From Symbiodinium natans (taxonomy: Eukaryota; Sar; Dinophyceae; Suessiales; Symbiodiniaceae), in assembly GCA_905221605.1 (NCBI GenBank), contig CAJNDS010002069.1, forward strand, positions 518,529 to 580,528: 62,000 nucleotides of DNA, written 5' to 3'. Shown piece after piece: positions 32,497 to 42,850 of this stretch (position 1 is the stretch's first letter; every line of letters begins with the position of its first letter). Position numbers and translations under genes: made by a program. The notes under the pieces were generated by a model, which did not search any database, was not told where the DNA came from, and saw only the letters and a list, made by a program, of their open reading frames with translations.

Positions 32497-32948
32497 CAAA
32501 ACCCTAAACCCTAAAACCCCCCAAACCCTAAACCCTAAACCCTAAAACCCCCTAAACCCTAAAACCCCCTAAAACCCCCTAAACCCCCTAAACCCCCTAA
32601 ACCCCCTAAACCCCCTAAACCCCCTAAACCCCCTAAACCCCCTAAACCCCCTAAACCCCCTAACCCCCTAAACCCCCTAAACCCCCTAAACCCCCTAAAC
32701 CCCCTAAACCCCCTAAACCCCCTAAACCCCCTAAACCCCCTAAACCCCCTAAACCCCCTAAACACCCTAAACCCTAAACCCTAAACCCTAAACCTTAAAC
32801 CCTAACCCTAAACCCTAAATCCTAAAACCCCCTAAACCCTAAACCCTAAAACCCCCTAAACCCTAAACCCTTAACCCCAAACCCTAAACCTTAAACCCTA
32901 AAACCCCCTAAACCCTAAAACCCTAAACCCTAAAACCCCCTAAACCCT
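32497..32948. repeat. Telomere-like array with 9-bp CCCCCTAAA core
   Basis: Mixed CCCTAAA and AACCCCCTA units, with about 20 consecutive 9-bp CCCCCTAAA copies at ~32,575-32,762. It directly abuts the 5' LTR. Confidence 0.95.
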
Positions 32949-33263
32949 TGAGGAAACCCCTTTTCCATCTGAGGCCAACATCCTGCCGCTCATCGACGCC
33001 ATTTTCTTTCGGCTTCAAGGGAAAGGCTGCGGAAAGACACCCTTGAGCCACGAGTGAGAACGAAGTTCCACAGTCACGATGTACATCGATATTGTAAGTG
33101 CAGAGCACTACTGTATACACAAGAAAGCTTAGAGGCCAAGTTGTACAAGAGCCTTGCATGACAGCTACTTGTTTGCTTTCGATGGAAAAGTTCGAGTGTT
33201 GAGCCATGGGAACCCCTACGCATGGAGCATTTCAAGGCCTGCCTGGGGAGCCAAGCCAACAAG
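32949..33263 (+). repeat. 5' LTR of copia element
   Basis: Begins TGAGGAAACC and ends AAGCCAACAAG; 315 bp. It contains the first ATG of the gag-like ORF at 33,206. Differences from the 3' LTR are single bases in GAGGCCAACATCC, GAACGAAGTTCC and AAGGCCTGCC. I see no clear initiator-tRNA primer site directly after it. Confidence 0.95.
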
Positions 33264-35308
33264 AGGTTATGCTAGCCCAACCTGGTGCTGTGCATCCGCA
33301 AGAGCCCCTGGTGAATGGTGTGGATCCAGGGCATGTTTTGTCGCCAAGCAGTGAGCAACTGGGACAAGAATCGACGACAGTGTCTGGAGCTGAAATTCTG
33401 CAGGCAGAAAGGGGCAACTATGGTACAATGGATGATGCAGTATCGTTTGCAGATCCACCTAGGGCCTCGCCGGGACTACAAGCTGCTGGAAACGTGTTGG
33501 ACCGGGAAGTCGCATCGAGGCAGGGTCAGGCGGGTGGCCAGAGAGCTACGACGAATCTTGACCTCGGCGAAGCCGATCGCAACACAATGATTTCTGGGAG
33601 TGGGCAGATAGCTCAGACTGGTTTTGTGACGCCCCGCTCAACCCGCTCTACTTTGGGGGGAAATCAGCAATGGTTGGCTGGTCTCGAGATGCGAGCCTGG
33701 GTGTCAAGGCTAAGTTCATATCTGACAGTTGCAGCGGCGCAACGACATGTATCCGAGTCCTTTGGGAGGAAGTCAGGCCTCACATCACTCGCCCCTGGAG
33801 GTGCTGCGTTTACCATTCGAGGTCCATTGCCTCGACCCGTTACCTCGCCAACACCGCCGAGCTCGTCAAGCATCCCGCAGGAGGCGATCCAAGCGGAAGT
33901 CCAAAGACAGCTTGGTGATATATTGCAGAGGCTCCGGACCGCTGAGCAGCGAAATGTGGAGCTGGAGCAAGCCTTGGCCAGTGCAAGAGAATCGCAAGAT
34001 GGGGTGCATAGTACAAGGCCTCCCACTCCTCAGGTCACAAGGGAGTCAGCAAGCTTGGGAGTACCCGGACGAGTTCCAGGTTGCGAACCATATTCCAGGA
34101 GGAGTATTAGGCCCTGGAGTACCCCCTAGCTCCGAGTCGGACTGTTTTCCCGGCGACTACATCAGAAAGAAGAGAGACTCAGGAGAGCAGGACTCAGGAG
34201 CAGCGACCCGGAAGGACTACCATGGGATCTGAACAGTCCCAACAGCCAGCAGGCTTCTTGCAATCTTTGCTTGGGCCCCGGACTAGGTCCCCTACACCAC
34301 CGCCTCAATCTTCCGGAAGAAGGACTGAGCCGCCGGTGTTGGAGATGCTGGCAAAGGGTATGAAGCAGTTGCAGGACTTGCAGGCACAGACCATGGCAAG
34401 GGGAACAACATCTCCATCCACCGCCGAGCAGGTGAAGCCGGGCACTTTGGCCCTAGCTCCATTGCCTGAGTTGAAGACGAAGGATGGAGCAGGCGCAGCT
34501 GCTTTACAGTTGCAGGACTGGCTAGAGGTGACGTCGGATGTGAGCGAAAATTCAGGCCTCTGGTGGAACTCCCTCATGGACCAGGTGAATGCCTATTCAA
34601 GGTGGCCTCCAGATATCTCCAGGGAGCTCCGATGAGTTGTGTGGAGGAAGGTGGCTGAGAGTGAATGCAAGGGTGTCATCAATGATCCTCTCCGCCATGG
34701 GGCCTGAACTCAAGACCGATATGTGAGTCAGCGAGTGACTCAAAGCTGCCCCAGGATGGTTTTCCGTTTGCTGGTGCTGTTCCAACCAGGAGGCAGTGCT
34801 GAGAGGGAGGAAGTGCTGAAGAAGCTCCAGAACCCAGCGGAGTTCGCCAAGGGAGAAGGCCTCGATGATGTTCTTGGAGCGGTACGAAGCTGGCCACGGT
34901 GGCTGGCCCGTTGCAGAGCAGTCAACATGGCGCCGCCGGATCCCTCCGTGATGGTCCGAGGCCTTAACCTCAGCCCATATAGCTGGCTCTGCAGACGCGG
35001 CCTTCAGGACCTCCATGCTTCGAACGAGTCTTCGCCTTGACGGTCAGCCCACTCTGGAACAGGTTCAGGAGTATCAGCGACATTTGCAAGCAGAGCTAGA
35101 AACTTTGGCTTCCTCGACCTCGGTTACCACGGTGTCTACAACTTCAGGACCCAGGATGAGAGCTGTGGAGGCACCACCGACATCTCCAAAGAAGGAAAAG
35201 GAGAGGGAGAGAACTACTGAGATGTGCCGCTACTTCATGAAGCCATCGGGATGCCGAATGCCGAAGGGGTGCAAAGTGCTCGTGTTCGCACAACATGGGG
35301 AATCTTGA
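33206..35308 (+). pseudogene. copia gag-like region (frame-disrupted)
   Basis: The reading frame opens inside the 5' LTR (MGTPTHGAFQG…) and continues to ~34,050, then passes through two other frames (34,222-34,635; 34,723-35,040; 35,015-35,308). It is rich in Pro/Ser/Gln, has a helical stretch (…RLRTAEQRNVELEQALASA…, likely coiled coil), and near 35,223-35,290 a Cys-rich motif ([16 protein letters not shown]…) like a CCCH zinc finger cut by a frameshift. Gag proteins form the particle that packages the element RNA. Confidence 0.75.
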
Positions 35309-36062
35309 TCGGGAAACCCGGTCTAAGAAGTGCCTGCTGTGTGGCGCGGAGAGCCACAGGCAGAAGGATTGCCTGGTCAATAAGTCGGGAGCTAGGCCCA
35401 AGGCAACCTCAACGTCTTCATCGACTACCAGGTCAGTGGGTGATGGTTCGACCTCATCTCGACCTCCGGGGGTGGCAACCGTGAGTGCGTCGCCAGGTGA
35501 TGGAGGTGACCCACCAATCCAGGGCGTTCCTTGGACCCTCGAGACTCTCATGCAGGCAGCCCAGCAAGTTGTACAAGCCCAGGTGGTGTCGCCGACCTCG
35601 GATGGAGAGAAGAGTCCGGAGAAAACCCCAACAACTGCCAAGGTGCTAGTCGTGAAGGATATCAGGGTCTGTTCGGTGCGGGCAACGACCTCAGCTTTGC
35701 TGGATTCAGGGGCCACTCATGCGCTACGGACAGCCACGACCTGGGATGAGTGGACGAAGGCGGATGAGGTGATGGTCCAGTTGGCAGGCAGTCACTCGCT
35801 CAAGATGAAGATGAGCGAAGCGGGATCACTACTTATGCCGCCTGGTGAAGAGAAGGTACCTGGGGGTGAGCAGGTCCAAACCATAGTCCCACTTGGAGAA
35901 CTGGTGAAGGTTCTGGGATACACTTTGCAGTGGTCACCCAAGCAATGCATCCTGGTAGGCCCGGAAGGAGAGACCGCCAAGCTGAACATCAACTCCGGGT
36001 GCCCCCAGCTGTGTGAGGCCGAGGCTTTGGCATTGATAGCTCGACTGGAAGAACGAAAGTGA
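35295..36062 (+). pseudogene. copia zinc knuckle and aspartic protease
   Basis: Contains a CCHC knuckle CLLCGAESHRQKDC (C-x2-C-x4-H-x4-C) at about residues 15-28, and a retroviral-type aspartic protease with the catalytic ALLDSGATHALR motif at about residue 133-144, followed by the usual hydrophobic strands (ILVGPEGE…). The ORF ends at a TGA (36,060-36,062), after which the same frame continues to 36,443, so this stop looks like a single nonsense change. Confidence 0.85.
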
Positions 36063-36777
36063 GAGCAACTGCAGAACGAAACCTTGGAGACCGAGGACCG
36101 AATTGCAAGGGTGGCTTCCTACATGGAGAAGTCCTGGTTTGAGTACATGCTCAGCTATGCCACCTCCGGGAATCGTGAAGATGGGTTGCGAGCTCTTCGT
36201 GATGCACCGTTTCTTCAAGAAGTTCCTGGAGAGTGCATCAATGGCCTAATACCAGCAAATGAGTCAGGAGGAGGATGGGATACCCTGAAGAAGGTCACCT
36301 ACCTGACAAGATCCCAAAGGCGAGCCTTGCTGAGCGCGAAAAAATGGGCAGTTCATCTCTTTGCGGGCGAGGAAGGTCACCTGGAGTTCTTTCTGGCTCA
36401 TGATGGCGAAACCATCGTCCTTGAGGTGGATATTAGACAGTGAGCGACCTGCTCGGGATGTCGCCTACGTGGGAAATGCTACTTTGGGGAGCAAGGAATG
36501 GCAAGGTGGATTTGGTGTTCGGAGGACCCCCTGGACGAGATGGGAAGGTCTTTGCACCTACCTCTACAACCACTTCGCTGAAGTCCCTGTCCTTGATCTG
36601 CAGAATGCTATGGCTGTATGTTGTGGCGGCAGCTGGAAGGATGACGATGGCGAAGGGGGCGCTAAGGCACAAGGAGGTGGGATTCATGCTTGAACATCCA
36701 GGACCACCTACCAGCGCCTCGAGTGACACAGCCTCAATCGTCACTACCTGTGGGAAACCAACCTCTGGAAGGACTTC
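36063..36777 (+). pseudogene. Methyltransferase-like segment between protease and integrase
   Basis: Two overlapping frames encode, in order, VHLFAGEEGHLEFF, ETIVLEVDI and, after a frame change near 36,440, NGKVDLVFGGPPGRDGK. The spacing of a Gly-containing FAG strand, an acidic strand end (EVDI) and a GGPP turn resembles motifs I, II and IV of cytosine-5 methyltransferases, but the catalytic Cys of the PPC motif is replaced by Gly here. Retrotransposons of dinoflagellates are known to have captured cytosine methyltransferases; whether this segment is homologous to those is my inference. Confidence 0.4.
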
Positions 36778-38270
36778 ATGAATGAGACGGGCATGTTCGA
36801 GGTGTCGTTTGATCAGGGCGGTACAGGGGCAGTGCGCTCAATGAGTACCACTCTGGGAACCAATGTGCCGTATTTGAGAGGATTGGAGGGAATCACCTGC
36901 GACCACCTCACGGAGGAATCACCTGCAGGTCCGGATCAGAGTCGATGGTCTCCTGGCTTCGTCAAGGCACTGGTGATGGCGTTCCATTTGTGGTCCAGGA
37001 GTCCAAGGGTGTATGCCATGAGTCCGGAAAGGTGGAAGGCGCACGTCGATGCCTCACACCTACCATACAGGAGGGATTGTGCCACCTGCGTCATGGCAAG
37101 AGGAACTGGAAAGCGACATGCGCGAGTTCACCACCCCGACAGCTATGTCCTCACTTCAGACCTTTCTGGACCACTGAAGCCAGGCTTAGACTCAGCTACA
37201 AAGGGAACTCCTGCGTGCAACCTCAGATACTTGCTAGTGGCAAAGTACATCTTTCCAAAGGAGTTCGTCAGGGCATATGCTGGCAAAGATCCACCTCCAA
37301 ATGAGGGCCTGATACCTTCACCACAACCGGAACATCAGAAGGAGGAGGAGTGCTTGGAGGAGGAACCAGGACAGCCACTTCCCGATGATGTCCTGGAGTA
37401 TGAGCCGTCTTTGGGTGGAGATGCAGACCAAGGAGGACCTGGTCAAATCCGATGGTGAAGCGGACGATGAGGCAGACGAAGTCGGTGAGTCCGAGGAGGA
37501 TGGAGGTACTAAGGGACACGCTGCAATGAGAGCTGGTGACTGCAGGCCTCCTGAGATGACATCGTTGACCTTCGCTGTGGGTATTCCAAACAACAAGGCG
37601 AGTACGATAAAGGGGGCTCTTCAAGACGTCATCCTGTACCTCGGGGCTCATGGACTACCAGTCCTTCGTTTCCACTCCGATAGAGGAGAGTACTACTCTG
37701 CGAGCTTCAAGGCCTGGCTACGGGAACAAGGGATCAGGTCTACATGGGCAGAATCAGGAATTCCTCAATCAAATGGCCATGCCGAGTCAACAGTTCGCTG
37801 GGTGAAGGACAGGGTTCGCACAATGTTGATGGCAGGGGAGCTACCTGTCCGACTTTGGCCATCCGCGGCCGAAACTGCAGCAGCGGAACAGCGGGCAAGG
37901 GTCTTGGGATGGAGGTCTTCGTTGTTGGCTCCGTTTGGAACGCGTGTGCGTGTGAAGAAGCGACCTTACACAGCCCTTGGTCCCAGGAGGAGTGCCGATA
38001 CCTTTGATGCTCGCTGGATGAACGGGAAATATGTGGGCCTGAGCGGGTTACTGGATCGAGGCCATGTGGTTTTCTTACCTGAGGAGGAGGGAAGAGGAGA
38101 AAGTTTCTATCATACCTTCCATGTAAGGCCCAACCTTGTCGACCCCGGCGAACCTACAACGACCTTGACGGCAGAAGAGACCCTCAGACCTTCCACTCGG
38201 CTGAGGGAGAAAACTCATCCTGCTGGAATGACAAGGCAGACCTTCGCGACCCTTCTACATGGTTTAAGCG
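36778..38270 (+). pseudogene. copia integrase
   Basis: An N-terminal zinc-binding HHCC motif (WKAHVDASHLPYRRDCATCV), then the first catalytic Asp in YVLTSDLSGPLK, a variable insert, a frame change near 37,420, the second Asp in LRFHSDRGEYY and the Glu in PQSNGHAESTV complete the DDE triad. A C-terminal extension (…ADTFDARWMNGKYVGL…, HTFHVRPNLV) is typical of copia integrases. It inserts the cDNA into the host genome. Confidence 0.9.
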
Positions 38271-39180
38271 AAAAGCCCGACTTGTGGTGTGTGGGAATAT
38301 GGCGGTGAACAGCAACCCGGATCTTTACACTGAAGCGGCTCCAGCTGAGGCAGTGCGAGCAGCGCTGACTCTGACATGCAAAAACCAATGGACAGTGGGG
38401 ATCCTGGATGTTGTGACGGCCTTCTTGAAGACCCCCGTGGGAAGATCACCTAGAGATCCGGTGGTGGTGGTACAGCCACCCAAGCTGTTGGAGCGCCTTG
38501 AGCTGATCGAGGAGTTTGAGCTTTGGGGTTTGGTCCGGGCACTATATGGTCTTAAGGAGTCACCGAGGCTGTGGGGTACATACCGAGATCATGAGCTGGG
38601 ATCCCTCACCGTTTCCATGAACGACACCTTACTACAACTACGACGAGGAAAGGCTGTAACTGCATGGTGGACCGTCGCAGGGCCAACCGGGGCCCTGGTT
38701 GCTGTAATGGTGATTTATGTGGACGATTTTCTCCTGTGTGGTGCTCGAGAAACCATCACGGCATTGGCTCAAGCAATTCAGAGCCTGTGGGAGACAACGG
38801 AATTGCAGCTGATATCGCAGCACCAGTCACTCAGGTTCTTGGGAATGGAAATATGTCTACAAGAAGGACGACAGCAGTCTTTCGGCATCTACATCAAGGA
38901 GCTGTTGAGAGCAAGAAGAATACCTGCCACGCAACAGGACCGGATCCCGCTAAGCAAGGATGCAGCATCGTTTGCTGTGTTGGAAAGTGATCCTCCGCCT
39001 AACGACTTCGACGTCCACCTGGCCCAACAACTCACCGGAGAGCGATTATGGGTTTCCCAGAGGAGTCGCCCTGATTTGTCGTTTGTGACTTCACTGATGT
39101 CGGCTTTGACGACAAAAGCTCCTGCTCGGGTGATAGCAATCGCAGCCAAAACTTTTTGGGCTACCTTCAGCGAACATTGA
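38250..39180 (+). pseudogene. copia reverse transcriptase
   Basis: The conserved KARLVVCGN start lies across a frame change near 38,255. Motif A is VGILDVVTAFLKTP, motif B region LYGLKESPRLWG, and the catalytic YVDDFLLCG is intact. The ORF then changes frame near 39,160 into RNase H. Confidence 0.95.
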
Positions 39181-39917
39181 GACGACAGTTGACCATCTCC
39201 TACGATGGCACGGACCTTTCTTTGTTTTGTGATGCTGCCTATGCCCCGGAGTCTGGAAGGTCACACTCAGGGTGGGTGGTGTTTTGGGGAGGATCAGCAA
39301 TAGTGTGGCGCTCGGGACGTCAAACTGTGATCTCCCTATCCACCGCGGAGAGTGAACTCATTGCCCTGTTGGACGGCGCGGTCGCGACACTTGGAGTGGA
39401 AGCTTTACTGCAAGATGTGGGCATGCAGATATCAACAAGAATTGTGAACACCGATAGCACCTCGGCGCTGGCGATTTCAACAGGGACTGGCGGGTGGAGA
39501 ACAAGACATCTTCGTATAAAGGCAGGTTGGATGCAAGAACAACTGGATGCCGAGACCTTCTCCATACAACACTGTGCTGGGAAGTTCCAAAGGGCGGATC
39601 TATTGACGAAGCCATTGGCAGCTCAGAGAATTGGAGACCTCCTAAGCCTATGGGGGGTGGTTGAAGATGTGTCTTTACCGACTGTAGCCCCTTCGAGTTC
39701 AAGGATTGCTGCTCGAGCACTTTTGGCCCTGGTGTGTTGCTTGTTGGTTACAGGAGTCAAGGCTGAGCAAGTATCAGGTGGTGGAGCATTGTCAGTTGAC
39801 TGGGATATGCTGGGATGGTTGCTAGTATTGTTGATAGCTGGGGTGGTCGCAGTTTGGGAAGCTCTGAAATGGTTGCGTTCCGGAATGGTAGAATGGACAG
39901 GGCACGAGTGTGTGTAA
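39156..39917 (+). pseudogene. copia RNase H plus C-terminal membrane segment
   Basis: RNase H signatures are all visible: LFCDAAYAP (catalytic Asp), STAESELIALLDG (Glu), NTDSTSALAI (Asp) and HLRIKAGWMQEQLD. After the usual end (…ADLLTKPLA) the protein continues about 100 residues with two hydrophobic stretches (ARALLALVCCLLVTGV and MLGWLLVLLIAGVVAVW), predicted membrane spans that ordinary copia polyproteins lack. It stops at 39,915-39,917. Confidence 0.85.
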
Positions 39918-39925
39918 ATACAATT

Positions 39926-40195
39926 ATGCTGATGAGAGTTGAGGAAATAAAGGCAGCACTTCGCGAAGAAGGCCTTTGTGTGACAGGACAAAAGGAGGTA
40001 CTCGCCAATCGGTTGGCACCGAACCTCGCCAGCGGCCATTTCCCTTCTAGAGTGCTTCCCTCGACCAAGCAGCTCAAGTTTGTGCTCTACCTGTGGAGGA
40101 AGAAGGAGTTGAACTTCAAGACCCACCTGCAGTGGAGCGACATCAACACGAAGCATCGTATTTCGCAGTGGATTCACCACTGGAAGAGCGAATGA
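39926..40195 (+). CDS. SAP-domain ORF at the 3' end of the copia element
   Basis: Eighty-nine codons from ATG 39,926 (9 bp after the polyprotein stop, in the -1 frame; the frame is open from 39,815). Residues ~3-35 (MRVEEIKAALREEGLCVTG, then QKEVLANRLAP) fit the SAP motif, a helix-extended loop-helix DNA-binding fold of nuclear proteins. The rest is basic (…LYLWRKKELNFKTHLQW…). It could be made by -1 frameshifting onto the polyprotein or by reinitiation. A role in tethering or nuclear targeting is speculation. Confidence 0.6.
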   Translation: MLMRVEEIKAALREEGLCVTGQKEVLANRLAPNLASGHFPSRVLPSTKQLKFVLYLWRKKELNFKTHLQWSDINTKHRISQWIHHWKSE

Positions 40196-40264
40196 AAGCA
40201 AAAATTGTTGGCATGGCAGGAGAACTGGAGTGGGATTATCGGGCTGTTTGAGCCTGGCGGCACA

Positions 40265-40276
40265 ACAGAGGAGGAG
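40265..40276 (+). promoter_or_regulatory. Polypurine tract
   Basis: AGAGGAGGAG directly precedes the 3' LTR, the expected primer site for plus-strand cDNA synthesis. Confidence 0.75.
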
Positions 40277-40591
40277 TGAGGAAACCCCTTTTCCATCTGA
40301 GGCCAACCTCCTGCCGCTCATCGACGCCATTTTCTTTCGGCTTCAAGGGAAAGGCTGCGGAAAGACACCCTTGAGCCACGAGTGAGAACGAATTTCCACA
40401 GTCACGATGTACATCGATATTGTAAGTGCAGAGCACTACTGTATACACAAGAAAGCTTAGAGGCCAAGTTGTACAAGAGCCTTGCATGACAGCTACTTGT
40501 TTGCTTTCGATGGAAAAGTTCGAGTGTTGAGCCATGGGAACCCCTACGCATGGAGCATTTCAAGGCCGGCCTGGGGAGCCAAGCCAACAAG
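40277..40591 (+). repeat. 3' LTR of copia element
   Basis: 315 bp, three substitutions relative to the 5' LTR, followed directly by AACCCTAAACCCC. Confidence 0.95.
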
Positions 40592-40966
40592 AACCCTAAA
40601 CCCCTAAACCCCTAAGCCCCTAAACCCCTAAACCCCTAAACCCCTAAACCCCTAAACCCCTAAACCCCGAAACCCCTAAACCCCTAAACCCGAACCCTAA
40701 ACCCTAAACCCTAAACCCTAAACCCTAAACCCTAAACCCTAAACCCTAAACCCTAAAACCCCCCAAACCCTAAACCCTAAACCCCTAAACCCTAAACCCT
40801 AAAACCCCCTAAACCCTAAACCCTAAACTCCAAACCCTAAACCCTAAAACCCCCTAAACCCTAAGCCCTAAAACCCCCTAAACCCCTAAACCACGAAACC
40901 CTAAACCCTAAACCCTAAACCCTAAACCCTAAGCCCTAAGCCCTAAGCCCTAAGCCCTAAACCCGA
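40592..40966. repeat. Telomere-like array with 8-bp and 7-bp units
   Basis: CCCCTAAA units first (~40,595-40,690), then CCCTAAA with AAACCCCC interruptions, ending in CCCTAAG units. The left-hand array (32,497-32,948) has a 9-bp core, so the copia element sits at or near a boundary between array types. Confidence 0.95.
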
Positions 40967-40970
40967 CTCG

Positions 40971-41007
40971 TGGCACCCAAACGAGCGCGGGGCTCGTTTG
41001 GGTGCCA
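40971..41007. repeat. Perfect 16-bp hairpin
   Basis: TGGCACCCAAACGAGC (40,971-40,986), a 5-nt loop GCGGG, and the exact reverse complement (40,992-41,007). It marks the edge between the array and unique sequence and may be an element terminus. Confidence 0.85.
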
Positions 41008-41974
41008 AGATCCTTGAAATTAACCTTAAACCCAGCCACTTCCAAGCTGCACGCGGCACTTCCCGGCACTTCCAAGCTGCACGCGGCACTTCCAAGCTGC
41101 ACGCGCTCTGAAAGCCCTGGGCAGCCACCCATTTCGAAGTTTCCGGAATCCGAAAGCTTCAAAATGCGTGGTTTTATTGAAAACAAGACGTGTGTGCGGC
41201 CTGGACGCGGGAAAGACCGTGATTTGCTGTGTGCGCCTTGGACGCGGACATGCGTGCGGCTTGAACGGTCCGGCCACTGGGGTAGCGGGGCCGGCGCAAG
41301 ACAGCCTGCCGACCCTGGCTGCCGTCCTCGCTCTTGGTGAGCCGGACGGGCCGAGTCGCCTGCCGCTGCGCTGAGGCCCCAGCCGGTTGCCACTGCGGGC
41401 GTAGCTATCCTGGGGAGTTTTTTTAGTTTAGGCGCCGCTTAGCCGACCAAACGGATCAGCAGCCATATAAAGTCCGAGGAAAATATACTATCGCGAGCGC
41501 GTGTTGCTGCCTGCCCTGCCGCCAGCCTCCAAGCCCTTGCCACGCTCGCAAGGGGGGTGCATGCAGGCATGTTACATTTGAACCCCAAGCCATGCCACTC
41601 GCACTGCGACGCCGCCTACCCGGAGCTCGGGCCCCCAGTGGCTGGTGGTGCTTGGGTCGGAGGTTGGGGGCCGCTGGAACGGTGATGCCCAGCGCTTCGT
41701 CCGAGACCTGCAAAGCGTGCGCCACCCGCACTCAGGTTTTTATTTACGGAGTCAGCGGCGAGGCCGGCCCCGCTTCACCACAGCGGGTGCTGGAGCTCGC
41801 GGCCCGGCCCCAACTGGCCCAAGCCTGATATCCTTTTGCGCCTGAGCGCCCCAGCTAGGCGCTTGTGACATGTGCGCTTGTGAAAACAAATGTCGGCGCC
41901 AGATCCCGAGAGGAAGGCGACGGCGACTCGCGCCGGGCAGTCAACGAGCCAATGCAGTCCGCCCCGGCCTGCAC
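41008..41974. other. Spacer between telomere-like array and LINE
   Basis: Contains three copies of TTCCAAGCTGCACGCGG-type units at 41,039-41,107 and GC-rich unique sequence. I see no gene; it may include the untranslated 5' part of the LINE. Confidence 0.5.
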
Positions 41975-42850
41975 AACGACCGCAGCGCGAGCCCCCTGCC
42001 AACCTTTTTGCCGCGTTTGCGTGACGTTGACTTGGCGTCTGAAGTCGAGAGACGCGTTTACACGTTCCAGTCGCCCCCACGCCTGTGTTGGGGCCTTTTT
42101 GGAGATGCGATGAGGGTAGCACTCCAGGCGGTCCATGATGGCGACGGTTGGGCCTTGTTTCACCTTGCGCCGCGCATGCTGCTGTTTCGAGCGCCCGGCC
42201 AGACCCGTTTCCCGGCATCCGAGTTTCGGCGCAGGGAACAGTTGTTTTGCACTGGGCAGTAGCTGCAACTCTTGCGCGAGAGCGCTGACGCCGCCCAAGA
42301 ACGGCGCGATGGGACGTGGTGCGGCTCCGACGCCCCGGAACACTCCGCGGCCGACCGGAGACACCGAGCTGAGAGGGGAACAGCCCTCGCGCACGTGGGC
42401 GACCTGTCCGCGGCGGCGAAGGCTCTCACGGCGCCACCCCCTCGCGCCCGCTACGCAAGAGACGTTGGACGCCCTTCGGGACCCGCGCAGACGACCGCAG
42501 ACTGAACAAGTCCCGCTTGACGCAGACTTGCGCCTGCCGACCGTTCAACCGCCCCGATTGAGTGCGGACCGGCTACTCGCCAACCAGCGTCACGCGCGGC
42601 GGGGCGCTGCAGCAGGGCCTTCGGGGTGCACTAATGAACACCTCCGCGTTCTGCTGGACGACGAGCAAACCACCGAACTCCTCCAGCAGGCAGCGGCCAA
42701 ACTTGCGAGGGCCGACGTCCCCCCCCGGTTGTTGAAGCACTGCGCTTGGGACGCATGGTGGCGTTGAGCAAGCCCAACGGAGGGGTCCGTGCGCAGGGCG
42801 ACGTTTTTCGCCGCCTCGTCAGTCGCACGCTGGCGCAACAATTCGCGGAG
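41975..42850 (+). pseudogene. LINE ORF, 5' half (N-terminus to RT fingers)
   Basis: Successive frames encode FHLAPRMLLFRAPG, HVGDLSAAAKALT, RGAAAGPSGCTNEHLRVLLD (linker into RT), LRLGRMVALSKPNGGVR and GDVFRRLVSRTLAQQFAE, the fingers region of the RT. The coding sequence stops abruptly after …QQFAE at the insert junction 42,850. Confidence 0.8.

Larger units (their letters stand above)
32949..40591 (+). mobile_element. Ty1/copia LTR retrotransposon, full length, frame-disrupted
   Basis: A 7.6-kb element with 315-bp direct terminal repeats and the domain order gag-like, CCHC zinc knuckle, protease, methyltransferase-like segment, integrase, reverse transcriptase, RNase H, membrane segment, then a separate SAP-domain ORF. 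Integrase before RT defines the copia type. Flanks are AACCCT on both sides, consistent with a 5-6 bp target-site duplication, though the site is inside a CCCTAAA array so this is ambiguous. The LTRs differ at 3 positions of 315, so insertion looks recent, yet the polyprotein needs at least seven frame changes and contains an in-frame TGA at 36,060. Confidence 0.95.

Noticed and set aside
32559-32765. ORF of GFRGFRG/GLGGLGG repeats, collagen-like
   Set aside because: Translation of the 9-bp telomere-like array.
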